64,000 bases of DNA from Dendrocalamus latiflorus (taxonomy: Eukaryota; Streptophyta; Magnoliopsida; Poales; Poaceae), in the NCBI GenBank assembly GCA_017311315.1, contig CM029658.1:30605327-30669326 (forward strand). The letters run 5' to 3'. This document shows positions 1-10,753 of the stretch, one piece after another. Below the pieces are notes generated by a model that worked only from the letters and a program-made list of their open reading frames with translations, had not been told where the DNA came from and did no database searches. Numbering within the stretch: position 1 is the first letter of the stretch; every line of letters starts with the position of its first letter. The position numbers and the translations under genes are program-made.

Positions 1-3000
1 TCTTGCAATTGCTATACCACACCCTTGTCGTTACCAACCGTGCCCAACATGAATGATCTTTCACACAAGCAATCGAGATTCAAGTAAGAAAGAAATAAGT
101 GCAATCTGAATTTGTGAATGAAATACAATGTTTCATTGAACAATAGAGAGGCCTAAAGTCGCCATAATTGGTCTAGTCGACGTAAGTACACAACTGATGT
201 TTTCTAAATGAAAATAAATCTAAATAAGATTAAACCCTAAAAGTGGCATCCCTGGTAGTTGTTATGGCGATAGAGACAAGGGGGTATGTCCGTGAGAGTA
301 GGAGAACATCCTACGACAACTCTCCAGTTGGGCTCAAAATGATACAAGGCTTAGGGCCCAGGTTTGGAACAGATTCAGAATTGTTTTGTAGATTACAATG
401 CGCTCAGGTAGAGTTTTGAGATGGGATGAAAATCATTGGAAAGAGGACATCAAAGTTTTTCCATCAAGTCCATTATCACTCCATTTGGACTCCGTATGCA
501 TCTTCTATGCTCGTTTGAAATCAGCGCTATCTCCAGAGATCGAACTAGATTCTAGAACATGCTCAACTTTTATTCTTGGTTGTCCTGGCCTTAGAGTGAC
601 GTGGAGATCTCCAATGTTCCTCCCAAGCACGTATGTGACTCCATGTGCCTCTCCTTGGTCCTTGCCCATGTTCCTAAGCACAATCACATCACATGCATCA
701 GGCAGCAACCCATTCTCAGACTTGAATTATACAATCCTAGGAACGAGCTCACCTAATAATTCAATTGTCGTGCATGTGTCCTTGTCATAGTTTCTTACCT
801 ATCATCTATTCCCTCCTCTTTCCTAACTTATTTTCCTCTATTCCCTTTGAAAGCTCAGTAGTAAAAAGAATAGAGCCATATCAACAACTGGGATGTGCCT
901 TTTTCTTCTCTGAATCAAGTATAACATTAGGTAGATAAAAGTACAAAGAAGTTTCTCTATTCCATCCACTATATGTAGCGTATAGTAATAGGTTAGCAAT
1001 TCTTGCACAACTGCTTCTCAGAAAGTCGTATGAAGTAGAGTTTGTAGTTTATACCAAGAGCAAATATTCAAGAACCATATATTTAAAAATATGGAGAAAC
1101 TTAAGGACAATAAAAGCATTGAAGAGACCAAGAAAAGAGTAAATGGATCACAAGAGATAACACTAATCAAATCATAAACTAATTCATTGACATGAAAGCA
1201 TATCCTTCCCTAATCACAAATATAATTTCATTCCATGTATTTTTTTATTGTATGCTCAGATTGGAAATCATATAACTATATATGCTCTTCATAAATGTTT
1301 ACAACCAATTTTTTCTAATATCGTCTACAGAGGATGACAAAATCAGCTGAAGATCGAAGAGCTTGGATTCTTTCAAGACCATGATGCCTACAAAAAGTCA
1401 AAGATACACTAAGCAAGCACAAACAAATAATTTATGGTGTAGCTGATTTATATGAACAGTGACATTGTTTTGGGGGATTCGTACTATATTATACTAACTA
1501 AAAGAGATTCTACATAGAAAAAGAAATGATTGAGGAAAAGAAAACTTACCCAACAACAAATGGTTACACCGATGTAAAATTGAAATAGCAAGAAACAATC
1601 AATTGAAGCATAAAAGGATAAACCATGTGACAAAATAAATACAGTTCAAACTGACAAATTGGAGCCCCTAGTGCTCGGACCTAAGTTTGTTAATATTAAA
1701 AGAAAGTCATTAATAAGCAGGGGTAAGGATAAATATTTTCCAACAGTTTGAATAGGTTCATTCCATGTATTTTTTTATTGCATGTTCGGATTGGATATGG
1801 TATAACTATATATGCTCTTCATGGATGTTTCCACCTATTTTTCTCACAGTCATTTTCTAGCTTGTTGAATTTGGATATATCCAGTGTTTGCATGTAGGAC
1901 ATACCCTAAATTGAACTAAAGAGGTATAGTATACAATAATGGTCAAAACATTGATGATAGAAAGGCAATGAAAACAGGACAGAACCAATTTTTATTTAGA
2001 GGAATTTTAATGAATTTTTAATGAAATATTTAAAGGATAATATTACCTGTTAAAGGTAAAAGCCTATGGAAACAACATAAAAACAGACTTAAACCTTCTA
2101 GCCCAGGTGCTTGTTGGCAATTAGCAGCTCCACACATAAAATGTAGGTCTGAGGAGAAAGGCATAAGCATAAGCAAAAATTGATCCATGAATGCACAACT
2201 AGAAGAATTCAAAACACATGGCTAGCATGCCAATGCAAACAAGATATATCTATTTATATCTTCTTAGACCACGCAGCAAGAATTTTCTATAGATACAGTT
2301 TGCACACAAAAAAGGCTTAACAAAAACAAAAGATAAAGTGAAGCGGTTATACTTATCAGATAATCATTTACTAACTACCCTATAGATCCTCTCGTTCCAA
2401 TCTGAAGCACTTCCAACCTAGAAATGCCAGATAGGTAAGAGCAATTCAAGTTTTGCAAAAAACAAACTAAAATACAATTGCACTAGCCTTGCCTAAGAGA
2501 ACCATGGTGTATGTATTGAGGGGGAGGCAATGCTCAAATTGCAATCATGGATAGGAGTGCAATAGTGACCCGCATTTGGAAATTGCTTTGCCATGAATCC
2601 ACACTTATAGATGACTAGGTCTGCGCAGCGCACGCTTACATCACTGGAGACGGATGGATGAAGAAATTATATCCCAAGTTGATAGAGATTGAGAGTAATA
2701 AACAAAGGGAAAGAGGGAAGAACTCACCGTGGAGCTCTGAAAGGACCATTGAACCACGGTGCACAACGTTGATCCCCTACCTAGATGACACTACTACATC
2801 TCTATCGTGTCACAAGTCAATGCACTGCCGCTCCAGGCGACAACCTCATGAACCAGACAGCCCTACTGAATGCCACCATCACTGTTGCCATCCCCAAATT
2901 GACAAAGAATGAGAGAGTGAGTGAAAGAGAGGGAACCTCTCCCTTCTCTATGACCTCGACCATCAGCGTCGCCACCGTCCCATGGTTCGAGGCTACAACA

Positions 3001-4060
3001 AAGGGAGGGACAGGGGTGGTGGCAACGGGGACATGGAGCCGACACTGCAAGGTGGCAACGACTAGATCTGGGCAGATCTAGATAAGGCCGACTAGAACCG
3101 GTTGATAAAAGTGGCAATGGGCTAGTGGGCGTAGCGCACGGGGCTGATGTGGCGGCAGTTGGGTAGGGGCAAAGTGTGTGGGGCTAAGGCAGCAGTGGGG
3201 GATTGTGTGGACCATGTGGGGCCGATGCAGTGGTTGAGGTAGGGAGCAGTAGAAGAGCGGGGAAGGAAGGGGCCGGAGAGGAGGAAACAATAGTGGGGGA
3301 GGGGTCGGAGGGGTGGTTAAAGGGAGGAAACAATGCGAGCGAGGGGTGAAGTAGAAGAGCGGGAGAAGAGATGGCTTTTGGGATGGATAGGGGCAAAGAG
3401 TGGGAGCAGCGTAGATGCACAAAAATGTGGATGCAAGGGGATTAAGGACGAGTGACAGCACAGATGCGAGTGGAGGATGCAGGAGTATTGGAGCGGCTGT
3501 TGTTGGATATCTAGGTGGCGGAGGAGAGGATTTGGGTAGGACAGGTTTCCTCTCGATGGGTCGGGGAAGGAGAGCGTGAGCGGTTGCCCGCTGACACTCT
3601 AGACCGATATGTCAATGTCAATTAAACTATGTTAGTGGTAGGAGAGGGAAGAACAGATGTATGACCATCAACTAATATTTTTAAGGAGTAGAGATATAAT
3701 GGTTAGTCGTACACACGTTCTCTAGTGTGGTTGAATGACCGCAATCATCCACGTCCCCCGATCGGGTGGCTAATGTGGAGCATAACTGCTCCCGCATAAA
3801 TTAATTATGTTGTTGGCATAATTGGACAATAGGGGTAGCAATGTCTTTTCATGTATTTCATTAATTATATAAAAATCATATATGTAAATATTTATCCACT
3901 CCTCCAATGTCGTGGCATCTGTGTTAACGCTAGTTGGTGGTCGGCGTTTATGTTAACATTGGTAGGTGGTCAACTTATGCGACGTTTGTTGGCTTGTTAA
4001 CTGACTATAACGACATTGGATAGGTGAATCCCGGCTAGTATTCTTAGACGGTGCCCAGTT
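1..4060. other. Intergenic DNA, no confident gene
   Basis: No recognisable protein domain or RNA gene is visible. Open frames at 398-790 and 3078-3461 (minus) are low-complexity or lack family signatures. A GA-rich tract lies at about 3200-3400. On the minus strand a good splice donor (CACG/GTGAGTTC) lies near 2730, so a 5' exon of an unknown minus-strand transcript is conceivable, but no protein supports it. Confidence 0.4.
1227..1846 (+). repeat. Dispersed direct repeat, ~90 bp, two copies
   Basis: The segment starting TTCATTCCATGTATTTTTTT occurs at 1227-1316 and again at 1757-1846, with the shared downstream text 'ataactatatatgctcttcat'. The copies differ by scattered substitutions. They lie about 530 bp apart, which suggests an old local duplication or two copies of a short unidentified repeat. 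Confidence 0.6.
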
Positions 4061-4069
4061 TGGGCTGTA

Positions 4070-4350
4070 AACGAGCCGAGCTCGAGTGAGCTTAGCCTCG
4101 AGCTCAGTAGAAGTTTGAGCCAAGCTTGAGTTAGGGTCCGAGCCTTGACTTGGGCTCGAGCTTGGCTCGGCCTAAGCTCGAGTAGGCTTGAGCTTGGCTC
4201 GTTAAAGCTTGATAATAGTTAAAATAATTCAAATATACATTAATTTTCAAAAATAAGAAAAGTTCAAGCTCGAGTAAGCTTGATAACAGTCAAAATAATT
4301 CAAACATACACTAATTTTCAACAATAAGAAAAGTTTGAGCATGAGCTTGG
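4070..4350 (+). repeat. GAGCTCGAGC-rich tract with a 71-bp tandem duplication
   Basis: A stretch dense in CTCGAGC/GAGCTTGG words (4070-4210) runs into two copies of a 71-bp unit starting 'ttgataa' at 4209 and 4280. The copies are about 90% alike. This looks like part of an unclassified transposable element; no termini could be fixed. Confidence 0.55.
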
Positions 4351-4906
4351 CTCGGGTTGACCTAATTTGGACCTTGGACTGTGACTGATTTCGTCCTTGC
4401 ACACACCCATGTACACTAAGAAGGTATGGTGTATATCTATCCTCGACCAACACATCCGCCTTCTCCGAGGATCTTCTATCTCATAATCTATACATCCTGT
4501 GTTGGATTTTTGTAGGCACCTTTATCACCTACTAGTTACGCACCCGTACGTTGCAACGGAATTTATTGAATGTATAGAGAATTGTGCTATAGAAGAGAGT
4601 TGCTCTAATCAATTGAAAAGTGGAGAATGGTGAGAAGTTAAGGAAATAGAACGGTTGAAGGAGAATAAACGTATAACTATCAACTCGTTTTTTTATAATA
4701 GTAATGATACGTATTCTAATTGCTAATAATAGCGCAAATGAAGGCTCACGTAAACAAAGCACGAGGAATTGCACCCATTGCTGATTTTCTGCTCCACACC
4801 TCACATTTGTAGGTGTGGATTAACATTGGAACAGTGACATTCGGCGATCTCTACTAGCGAATTACATGAACTTAACCAATGTAAATACCACGTAATTCTT
4901 ACTCCG

Positions 4907-5012
4907 GTTTTTGTGTACGCCACTCGTCTTGTAAATCACGGGCATCGAATCGAGGATCCGTTTTTGTGCATGCCACTCGACTTGTAAATCACGGGCATCG
5001 AATCGAGAATCC
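4907..5012 (+). repeat. 53-bp tandem duplication
   Basis: Two adjacent copies (4907-4959 and 4960-5012) share 'gtttttgtg', 'gccactcg' and 'cttgtaaatcacgggcatcg' with only a few mismatches. There is no coding potential. Confidence 0.7.
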
Positions 5013-5233
5013 ATTGGTTTGCTGTGCCAGGCATGTCATATGTACCATTTGGACGAACTGCATGTCCACGTAAACAAACCTTTACACGGTTAGATGGACA
5101 TGTCAAACTAGACACGTAAACAAATGAACCGTCGTGTATAGAGGTAGCAATTCCCGTGGGAGCAGGCCCCAGAAAATCCCATGGGGGCGGAGCGATCCCC
5201 CATCCCCACGCGGGGAACGGCCGGAGTAGCGGC

Positions 5234-5954
5234 GAGCATCTCCAACAATCCCCCTAAAAACCCACCCCAAAAGACACTTTTTTAGGGGCAGCCCAAAAAA
5301 ATTGTTCACCTATTTTAGTCCCCTCCTCCAACAGCTCCCCTAAATATATCCTAATAGTATTTTGAATCTAGCTCAACATTAACAACCGGCCCATTTAACA
5401 ATCCTAATAGTGATCAATTCGGTCCATCCAACCGAATAGAATAGGGAGATTGAACCAATCCCGTGCGTGTGCGTACGCGGACGACGGCCGGCGTATAAAT
5501 ACGAAACGGTGATTAGAAATCAGGACCGACTAGAAAATGAAGAAACCACATGCAGTACGTGACGTGAGACTAGATAATTGAGATGGGAATTCTTACTTTG
5601 TACATGTCTTTGAGTTTTTGATTTCCATCGCATCGCCATCAGCCATCGCAAGTACATCGCCAGAACAAAAAGAGTATATGTACAACAATGCAAAACACTA
5701 AATATTCCACAAGAGTGAACAAAAATTAGTACAGATTCAGAAAGTGCGGCGGGAGATTTTTTTTCCCAGCGCGCGTGTGGCGGGAGCGAGGAAAGGGGAC
5801 CCCTGAAAGTTCCCGGTTTCTACCTGAGTTTTGGGAGAGTTTGGGGGGAATAGAAATAGGGGAGTGTTTAGGGGAGTTGTTGGAGAAGACTTTTTACACA
5901 ATTTCCCAATAATTTGATTTAGGGGGAGATTTAGGGGGATTGTTGGAGATGCTC
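5234..5954. mobile_element. MITE-like inverted-repeat element
   Basis: The element begins GAGCATCTCCAACAATCCCC and ends with the inverse, GGGGATTGTTGGAGATGCTC, giving about 25-bp terminal inverted repeats. Inner copies of the same words ('ctccaacagctcccctaaa' near 5332 and 'tttaggggagttgttggag' near 5868) add a second inverted pair. The interior is AT-rich and has no recognised open frame, so it is a non-autonomous DNA element. No clean target duplication was found, so the superfamily is left open. Confidence 0.7.
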
Positions 5955-7100
5955 TAACGGGGTAGGAATAGGGTCGTCCTCCCCCTGGAGCTATGAGAAT
6001 CCGATAAATATAAAATATTTTTTTAAATAATAGATTACAGTTTTAAAACATAAGAGATTATATTCTTTTCTTGTATATTTAATTAAAACTTGAATCTATA
6101 TATTATAATATGTATGTTAAAGATATATTTTTGAAAAAATATGCCTAAATAATTATAAATTAAAAAACAAATTGTTATTATTATTTTAAAACTTTTAACC
6201 TATTTTTTTATCGCCGTGAGGACCGGGAATAAGAGGTATCTCCCTGACTCTCGTCCCGTTGCCACCTCTAGTCATGTAAACATCATTTCTTCTGCCATAA
6301 CCGCCCTCGTCAGTCGTCATAGACGACGATGGCATGGCCGCTGCAGGACCTCTACTCATGTCGTCGGGATCTTGCCAACACCGTGTGAGAATACTAAGCC
6401 AGGACTTGTCTGTCCAACGTTGTTACGGTCGGTTATCATGCCGGTCGACGCCGCATACGCCGACTACTTACTGCCATCAACACAAACGTCGACCACCAAG
6501 TGGCGTCGACGCAGACGCCACGACATTGGCGGAGCGGATAAATATTTACAGACTTGTTTCTCCTATAATTAATGACATACGTGAAAAGACGCCGCTGACC
6601 CTGTTGCCTATTATGCTTGTTTTGGGGTGTGTAAAAGGACTCGGCCAGATCGACGGTTAAGATTATATATAGCGTTGTTGATGCCCCTGTTATGCAGACC
6701 GTACCGCAGAAAACCTAATCGTTAAAGAGTTTTTTAGATCATTAGTCATTAGAGTTGTATAACAAATACAACTCAATTTTTAACAATTAACAAGCATAAC
6801 AAACAACTATATTTTTCAATCAAAAACATATATTTTTTGGCCAGAAAATCGTAAACATATATTTCAATCAAAAAGTAAAGCTTCAATGATGTCTATGTCA
6901 CAGAGGACTCCTAACCAAATGCACGTAGCTATTTTGAGATGAATCTTATCTAGCCCTGCTGCCTAATGGGGTCCTGGAATTGCATTGAACAGGAACAAAG
7001 CTCGACAGCTAATTGTAAAACGCGGGCAAAAGAACATTAATTAAAGATATATACTTTATGTGAGAGAGACAGTGCACGTGAAGTTTATACTTTAATTAAG
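5955..7100. other. AT-rich spacer upstream of the ankyrin gene
   Basis: No recognisable gene. An open frame at 6216-6572 gives an Arg/Thr-rich product unlike any family I know. The last few hundred bases are AT-rich and presumably include the ankyrin gene's promoter. Confidence 0.4.
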
Positions 7101-7112
7101 GCCGCTGCTGAC

Positions 7113-7119
7113 TATATAT
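7113..7119 (+). promoter_or_regulatory. Candidate TATA box of the ankyrin/PGG gene
   Basis: TATATAT lies 78 bp upstream of the chosen ATG at 7197, a normal plant spacing for a TATA box with a short 5' leader. Position alone supports the assignment. Confidence 0.45.
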
Positions 7120-7196
7120 GTAAGCACACATTTACGGAGAACTGCAGCGTGTGCTACCAATCGAGAATACACACTATATCGATCGGGTGCATTCCA

Positions 7197-7411
7197 ATGG
7201 CGTCGGAGAACAAAACGCGGGCTTCCAACTCGCAGGAGGAGTCAAATCGGGAAGTGCAGCTGCACCCCGAGCTGCTTATGGCCGCTCGGGATGGCAGTTG
7301 GGAGCTTCTAAGTGATCTCCTGAACAAAGAAGATGCACCTGCTGTGCCTATAGTCGTCGTCGACGTTGAGGCGGAAGAAACAACCGCCAACATGGACGTC
7401 GATAAGGCTGC
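7197..7411 (+). CDS. Ankyrin/PGG gene exon 1, 5' piece
   Basis: This piece encodes the N-terminus, including the ankyrin-like segment LLMAARDGSWELLSDLL, and the first part of the acidic 44-residue duplicated unit. It ends at the Gypsy insertion: the last five bases, GCTGC, are the target duplication. Reading on into the LTR adds a few Asn/Arg codons and a stop at about 7451. Confidence 0.85.
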
Positions 7412-8938
7412 TGTAGCACCCGAAAATAAAAATAGAAATAGAAATAGATAATTTTAAATAACTAAAACCCTAATCTAATCTCCTTAAATAGAGAGAACTC
7501 ATCTCTTTTTCCCTTTTGGCGCCGCCTCTTCCTCTCCAGGTTCTCACGTAGCTGTCGAGGGAGCAGCTGGGCAGTTGCGTTTCTCGGATCCTTCGTGCAG
7601 CGTGTCCGTCGAGCGTGCTCAAGGCAAGTACCTCGCGGCCGTAACCTGTTTCTTTTGCACTCTATATCTTATAGTTACTGTTGCCTTAGCACGATCTCTG
7701 ATCATTACATTATGTTGTTGCCTGTTGTGAGTCGTTGTAGTTTAGTAGATGTTTATATGACAAGATAGATAGTAATAAATGCTTGGAATTAATCTGCCGT
7801 TAACCGTAGAATTCTTATATGGTTAGGATTGTAACCAATGTTTAAATGGTAATTAGAGTTGCGCCGAATCATGCTCAAATATAAGGTTGATCACTAGTAA
7901 TCTTTAACATTGGTCGGTTATTTATATGCTTTGTAGCTGTAATCCTTAATTGTTGATTATTATTCCTGGACTGTTGTTGATTCGGTTACTACACATTAAC
8001 TTGACTAATAACCCATTTATCATCTAATAAAAGATATGTTTGACAACCCTTGTATGACACGGGTTAGGAACCTCCTCATCGACAGATCTTATTTCCAACA
8101 TCATGAATTATCAACCTTGTCTCTAGTCTCATCGTATCAAACCTTCACTCTCATAACCATATCCTAATTCAATCACAACTCTCTAATTATATTATGGATA
8201 AATTGCTAAATAACGAAATAAGGGTTATCACGCCGGGGCTACCCACATATAGGGGTCATTTCCACCCAACCTGGTAACGTACGGGGGGCCGTACATTCTC
8301 GTTACACAGGATATTACACCCCGTCTGCGGTTATACAGTCGAGGACAAGGTTGTGCCTGACTATTCTCGTATAACCGGGTATGTGGGATGAGGTCGCCGG
8401 CACCCGTGCTCTAACTTACTATAACTTGTTACATAACAAATATCTCCAATACACAGTTCTCATAATATCCGTTTTTCACTTATGACAGTATTTCCGATAT
8501 CAGCTGTCCATTGCTTGCCTTATGTCCGTTGTTTACTTGTCATGCTTACTCTTTATTTTCATATGGTTGCATTTCCTGTTTTACTCTTGAGTTGCGACCG
8601 TAGTTGGGTACTTGCTGAGATTTCCAAATCTCACGCTTGCTCTTTCCTCTCAGGTAAAAGGCCAGTTGATTGATAGCTGCATGCATGGGTGGGAGCACTC
8701 GAGTTTCAGCACTGTGGCTTGCCACAAGTTTTGCCATTTTCATCATTTGTCATTTGATTAGAAGTGGACCGGTCCCATATTTCAAACATTATTTCAGTTT
8801 CCGTTGATTATTTAATAAAGTACTTTAAAGGTTTTAATTTGTGTACGTATTCTTTTATTGTCTTTTATTATTACTCTTATTTCTTGGCGATGACGTTCCA
8901 TAGTAGTATTCCACCTTGGTTATATGTGGGGTGCTACA
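7412..8938 (+). repeat. 5' LTR of the Gypsy element
   Basis: It is 1527 bp long, from TGTAGCACCC to GTGCTACA. Compared with the 3' copy it lacks one 12-bp AATAACTA-type unit near its start. Small open frames inside it (e.g. 8482-8673) recur in the other LTR and are not genes. Confidence 0.95.
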
Positions 8939-8940
8939 GT

Positions 8941-8952
8941 TGGTATCAGAGC
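8941..8952 (+). other. Primer-binding site of the Gypsy element
   Basis: TGGTATCAGAGC, complementary to the 3' end of plant initiator-methionine tRNA, lies two bases after the 5' LTR. This is the usual position for priming minus-strand synthesis. Confidence 0.85.
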
Positions 8953-9136
8953 TCAGGCTGTAGTTTCTGGAAAAAAAATCTTTTTTTTAATAATTGGCAC
9001 GTGCACAGGGCTTCGGGTTAGTTTACTCATGCATGCATATCTAGTCACTGGCATATTGCTTGATTCAGGGTTCCATTGTTACTCTCACTCATTATCATTT
9101 CCTGCCTTGTTTCAATCCTCCTTTCAATGCAACAGT

Positions 9137-10041
9137 ATGCCTCCAGCCAGGCGTGCCAGCCGCCGCGTGCAGGAGTACGTGGACCGGGTGCGTGGACGCA
9201 CTGGCGAACCGGATAATCAGGGTCAGACCAATTCACCAGCTCGCTCTGCTCTAGATGCTACCACTTTACCTCCTCCGGTGGATCCTACCTCAGAAATTCC
9301 TTCTTCTTCGGCGCAAGCAGCTTCTCAGAGCGAGGTGCAGCAGCTCTCGGCTCAGGTGCAGAGCCTGGTCACGTTGCTGCAGACCGCTCTGCCTGTGATG
9401 CTTGCCAATCAGGCTGCGACGTCGCAGGTGGCGGCTGCTGCTGTTGCACCTACTCAGGTGCCACCCCCTCCTGCTCCTCGCATGACAATGAGGGAGTGGC
9501 AGCGCTTGGGGTTGCGGACCTTCAGTGGTTCGGGGCCAGTGGAGGCTGATGATTGGCTTCGCTGCATGAACAAGAAATTCGACACCATGGAGCTCACAAC
9601 CCAGGAGAAGGTGTTGTTCGCCTCTCAGCAGCTGATGGGAGAGGCGGACTTGTGGTGGGCTGAGGTACGAGGCTCACGCGGGCCTCGTGCAGGGCCACCT
9701 ACCTGGGAGGACTTCACTACCGCTTTTGCCGCAGAGTACTATCCTTTTGCCCTAACTAGGGCGAAGGACTTTGAGCTTGACTCTCTGCGGCAGAAGGAGG
9801 GTCAACTGGTGGAGCAGTACGAGAGGGCATTTCGGGAGATTTGCCGTTTTCTTCCTGAGGTGAATGCTAATGAGCAGAAGAAGGCATGGCGGTTCATTGG
9901 AGGTCTTCGAGAGGAGATTCGTCATGTCCTGGCTGCTATGGACATACGCACCTACCGGGATGCGGTGGACCGCGCCCGGCAGATGGAGGTCCAGCTTCGT
10001 CAGACCGCGGCCCAAAAGGCTGCTATCCCTGACAGGAAAAG
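9137..10041 (+). CDS. Gypsy Gag, exon 1
   Basis: This exon encodes a Ser/Ala/Gln-rich N-terminus, then the capsid-like gag region around FSGSGPVEADDWL and the ICRFLPEV segment. An upstream in-frame ATG at 8924 lies inside the LTR end and is ignored. Unspliced RNA reads through the following intron in frame and stops at 10411, giving a Gag without zinc knuckle. Confidence 0.85.
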
Positions 10042-10124
10042 GTTCATTTGTCTTTCAATCCAATCTTTCATTTATCTAAATTCCTTGTTCGACCAAAATT
10101 CCTTAAAATTACTTGCTTTTGTAG
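10042..10124 (+). other. Intron 1 of Gypsy gag
   Basis: It is 83 bp, begins GTTCATTTG and ends TTTTGTAG after a pyrimidine-rich tract. It interrupts a basic Arg-rich stretch ahead of the zinc knuckle; splicing restores the frame (AAAAG/GCCCTA). Confidence 0.75.
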
Positions 10125-10483
10125 GCCCTATCCTTCTGAGCCACGGCGTGAGTCCGGTTCGTGGGACTCCAAGAAGGCTCGTTCTAATGGAAAGCACCAG
10201 CGGTCTCCCTCTCCTTCTCGTCGCCCCAAGGGCGGGAGCAACTCAGGAGCTAGGGGAACCTTTGGAAAGAAGATGGTGTGTTATCGTTGTGGCGAAGATC
10301 ATAAGGGTAGTCACTGTGGCTATTCTGGCAAGTGCCACATTTGTGGGATTCAGGGACACAAGTCTATTGTGTGCTCTCAGAACCCTGATTCCATACTTCC
10401 GCCAGGCTTGATCAAAAAGCGTAAGGCTCCAGCTGGCACGGTGAACCAACTGGTTTTTCCACCTGCTGATCATCAGAGAGCGG
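10125..10483 (+). CDS. Gypsy Gag, exon 2 (nucleocapsid)
   Basis: This exon encodes a basic Ser/Arg-rich stretch followed by CYRCGEDHKGSHC and a classical knuckle, CHICGIQGHKSIVC, as in nucleocapsid proteins that bind genomic RNA. Confidence 0.8.
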
Positions 10484-10557
10484 GTAAGTTGTCAATGTGT
10501 TTATGTCTTCGTCAGGCATTTCTTTCTTGTGTAGTCTCATTTGTTGTCCACTTCCAG
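10484..10557 (+). other. Intron 2 of Gypsy gag-pol
   Basis: It is 74 bp, with a strong donor GTAAGT and acceptor CTTCCAG. It lies between the zinc knuckle and the protease linker. Without splicing, translation enters a hydrophobic frame and stops near 10566. Confidence 0.75.
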
Positions 10558-10668
10558 TTGTTCTAGCCCCGACTACTACTCCCATCGCTACTGCACCTGA
10601 CGGTACTGATGCGCGTCTCTACGCACTACCGACTCAGGAGTCTCACCGTCGTTCCGATGTTGTGCATG

Positions 10669-10753
10669 GTAACCTATCATTTCCTTTACATTTGCTTCGG
10701 ATGTTATTTACCTATTTCCTTGGCTTGTTTTCACACTTGCCTTACTCTGTTAG
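10669..10753 (+). other. Intron 3 of Gypsy gag-pol
   Basis: It is 85 bp, GTAACC...GTTAG, directly upstream of the protease. The 111-bp exon between introns 2 and 3 (10558-10668) encodes a Thr/Pro-rich linker. Confidence 0.75.

Noticed and set aside
3078..3461. Minus-strand 127-codon Pro/Leu/Ser-rich frame
   Set aside because: It arises from a GA-rich tract and has no family signature; a second overlapping frame is also open.
8482..8746. Small open frames repeated at 15285-15549
   Set aside because: Both sets lie at the same place in the two Gypsy LTRs, on both strands, with no domain.
8941..8960. tRNA-like sequence
   Set aside because: It is only the 12-base complement of the Met-tRNA 3' end used as a primer-binding site; no cloverleaf surrounds it.
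10042..10411. Continuous Gag frame running through intron 1 to 10411
   Set aside because: It loses the zinc knuckle and all homology after 10041, whereas the spliced frame keeps both. It is treated as the unspliced read-through only.
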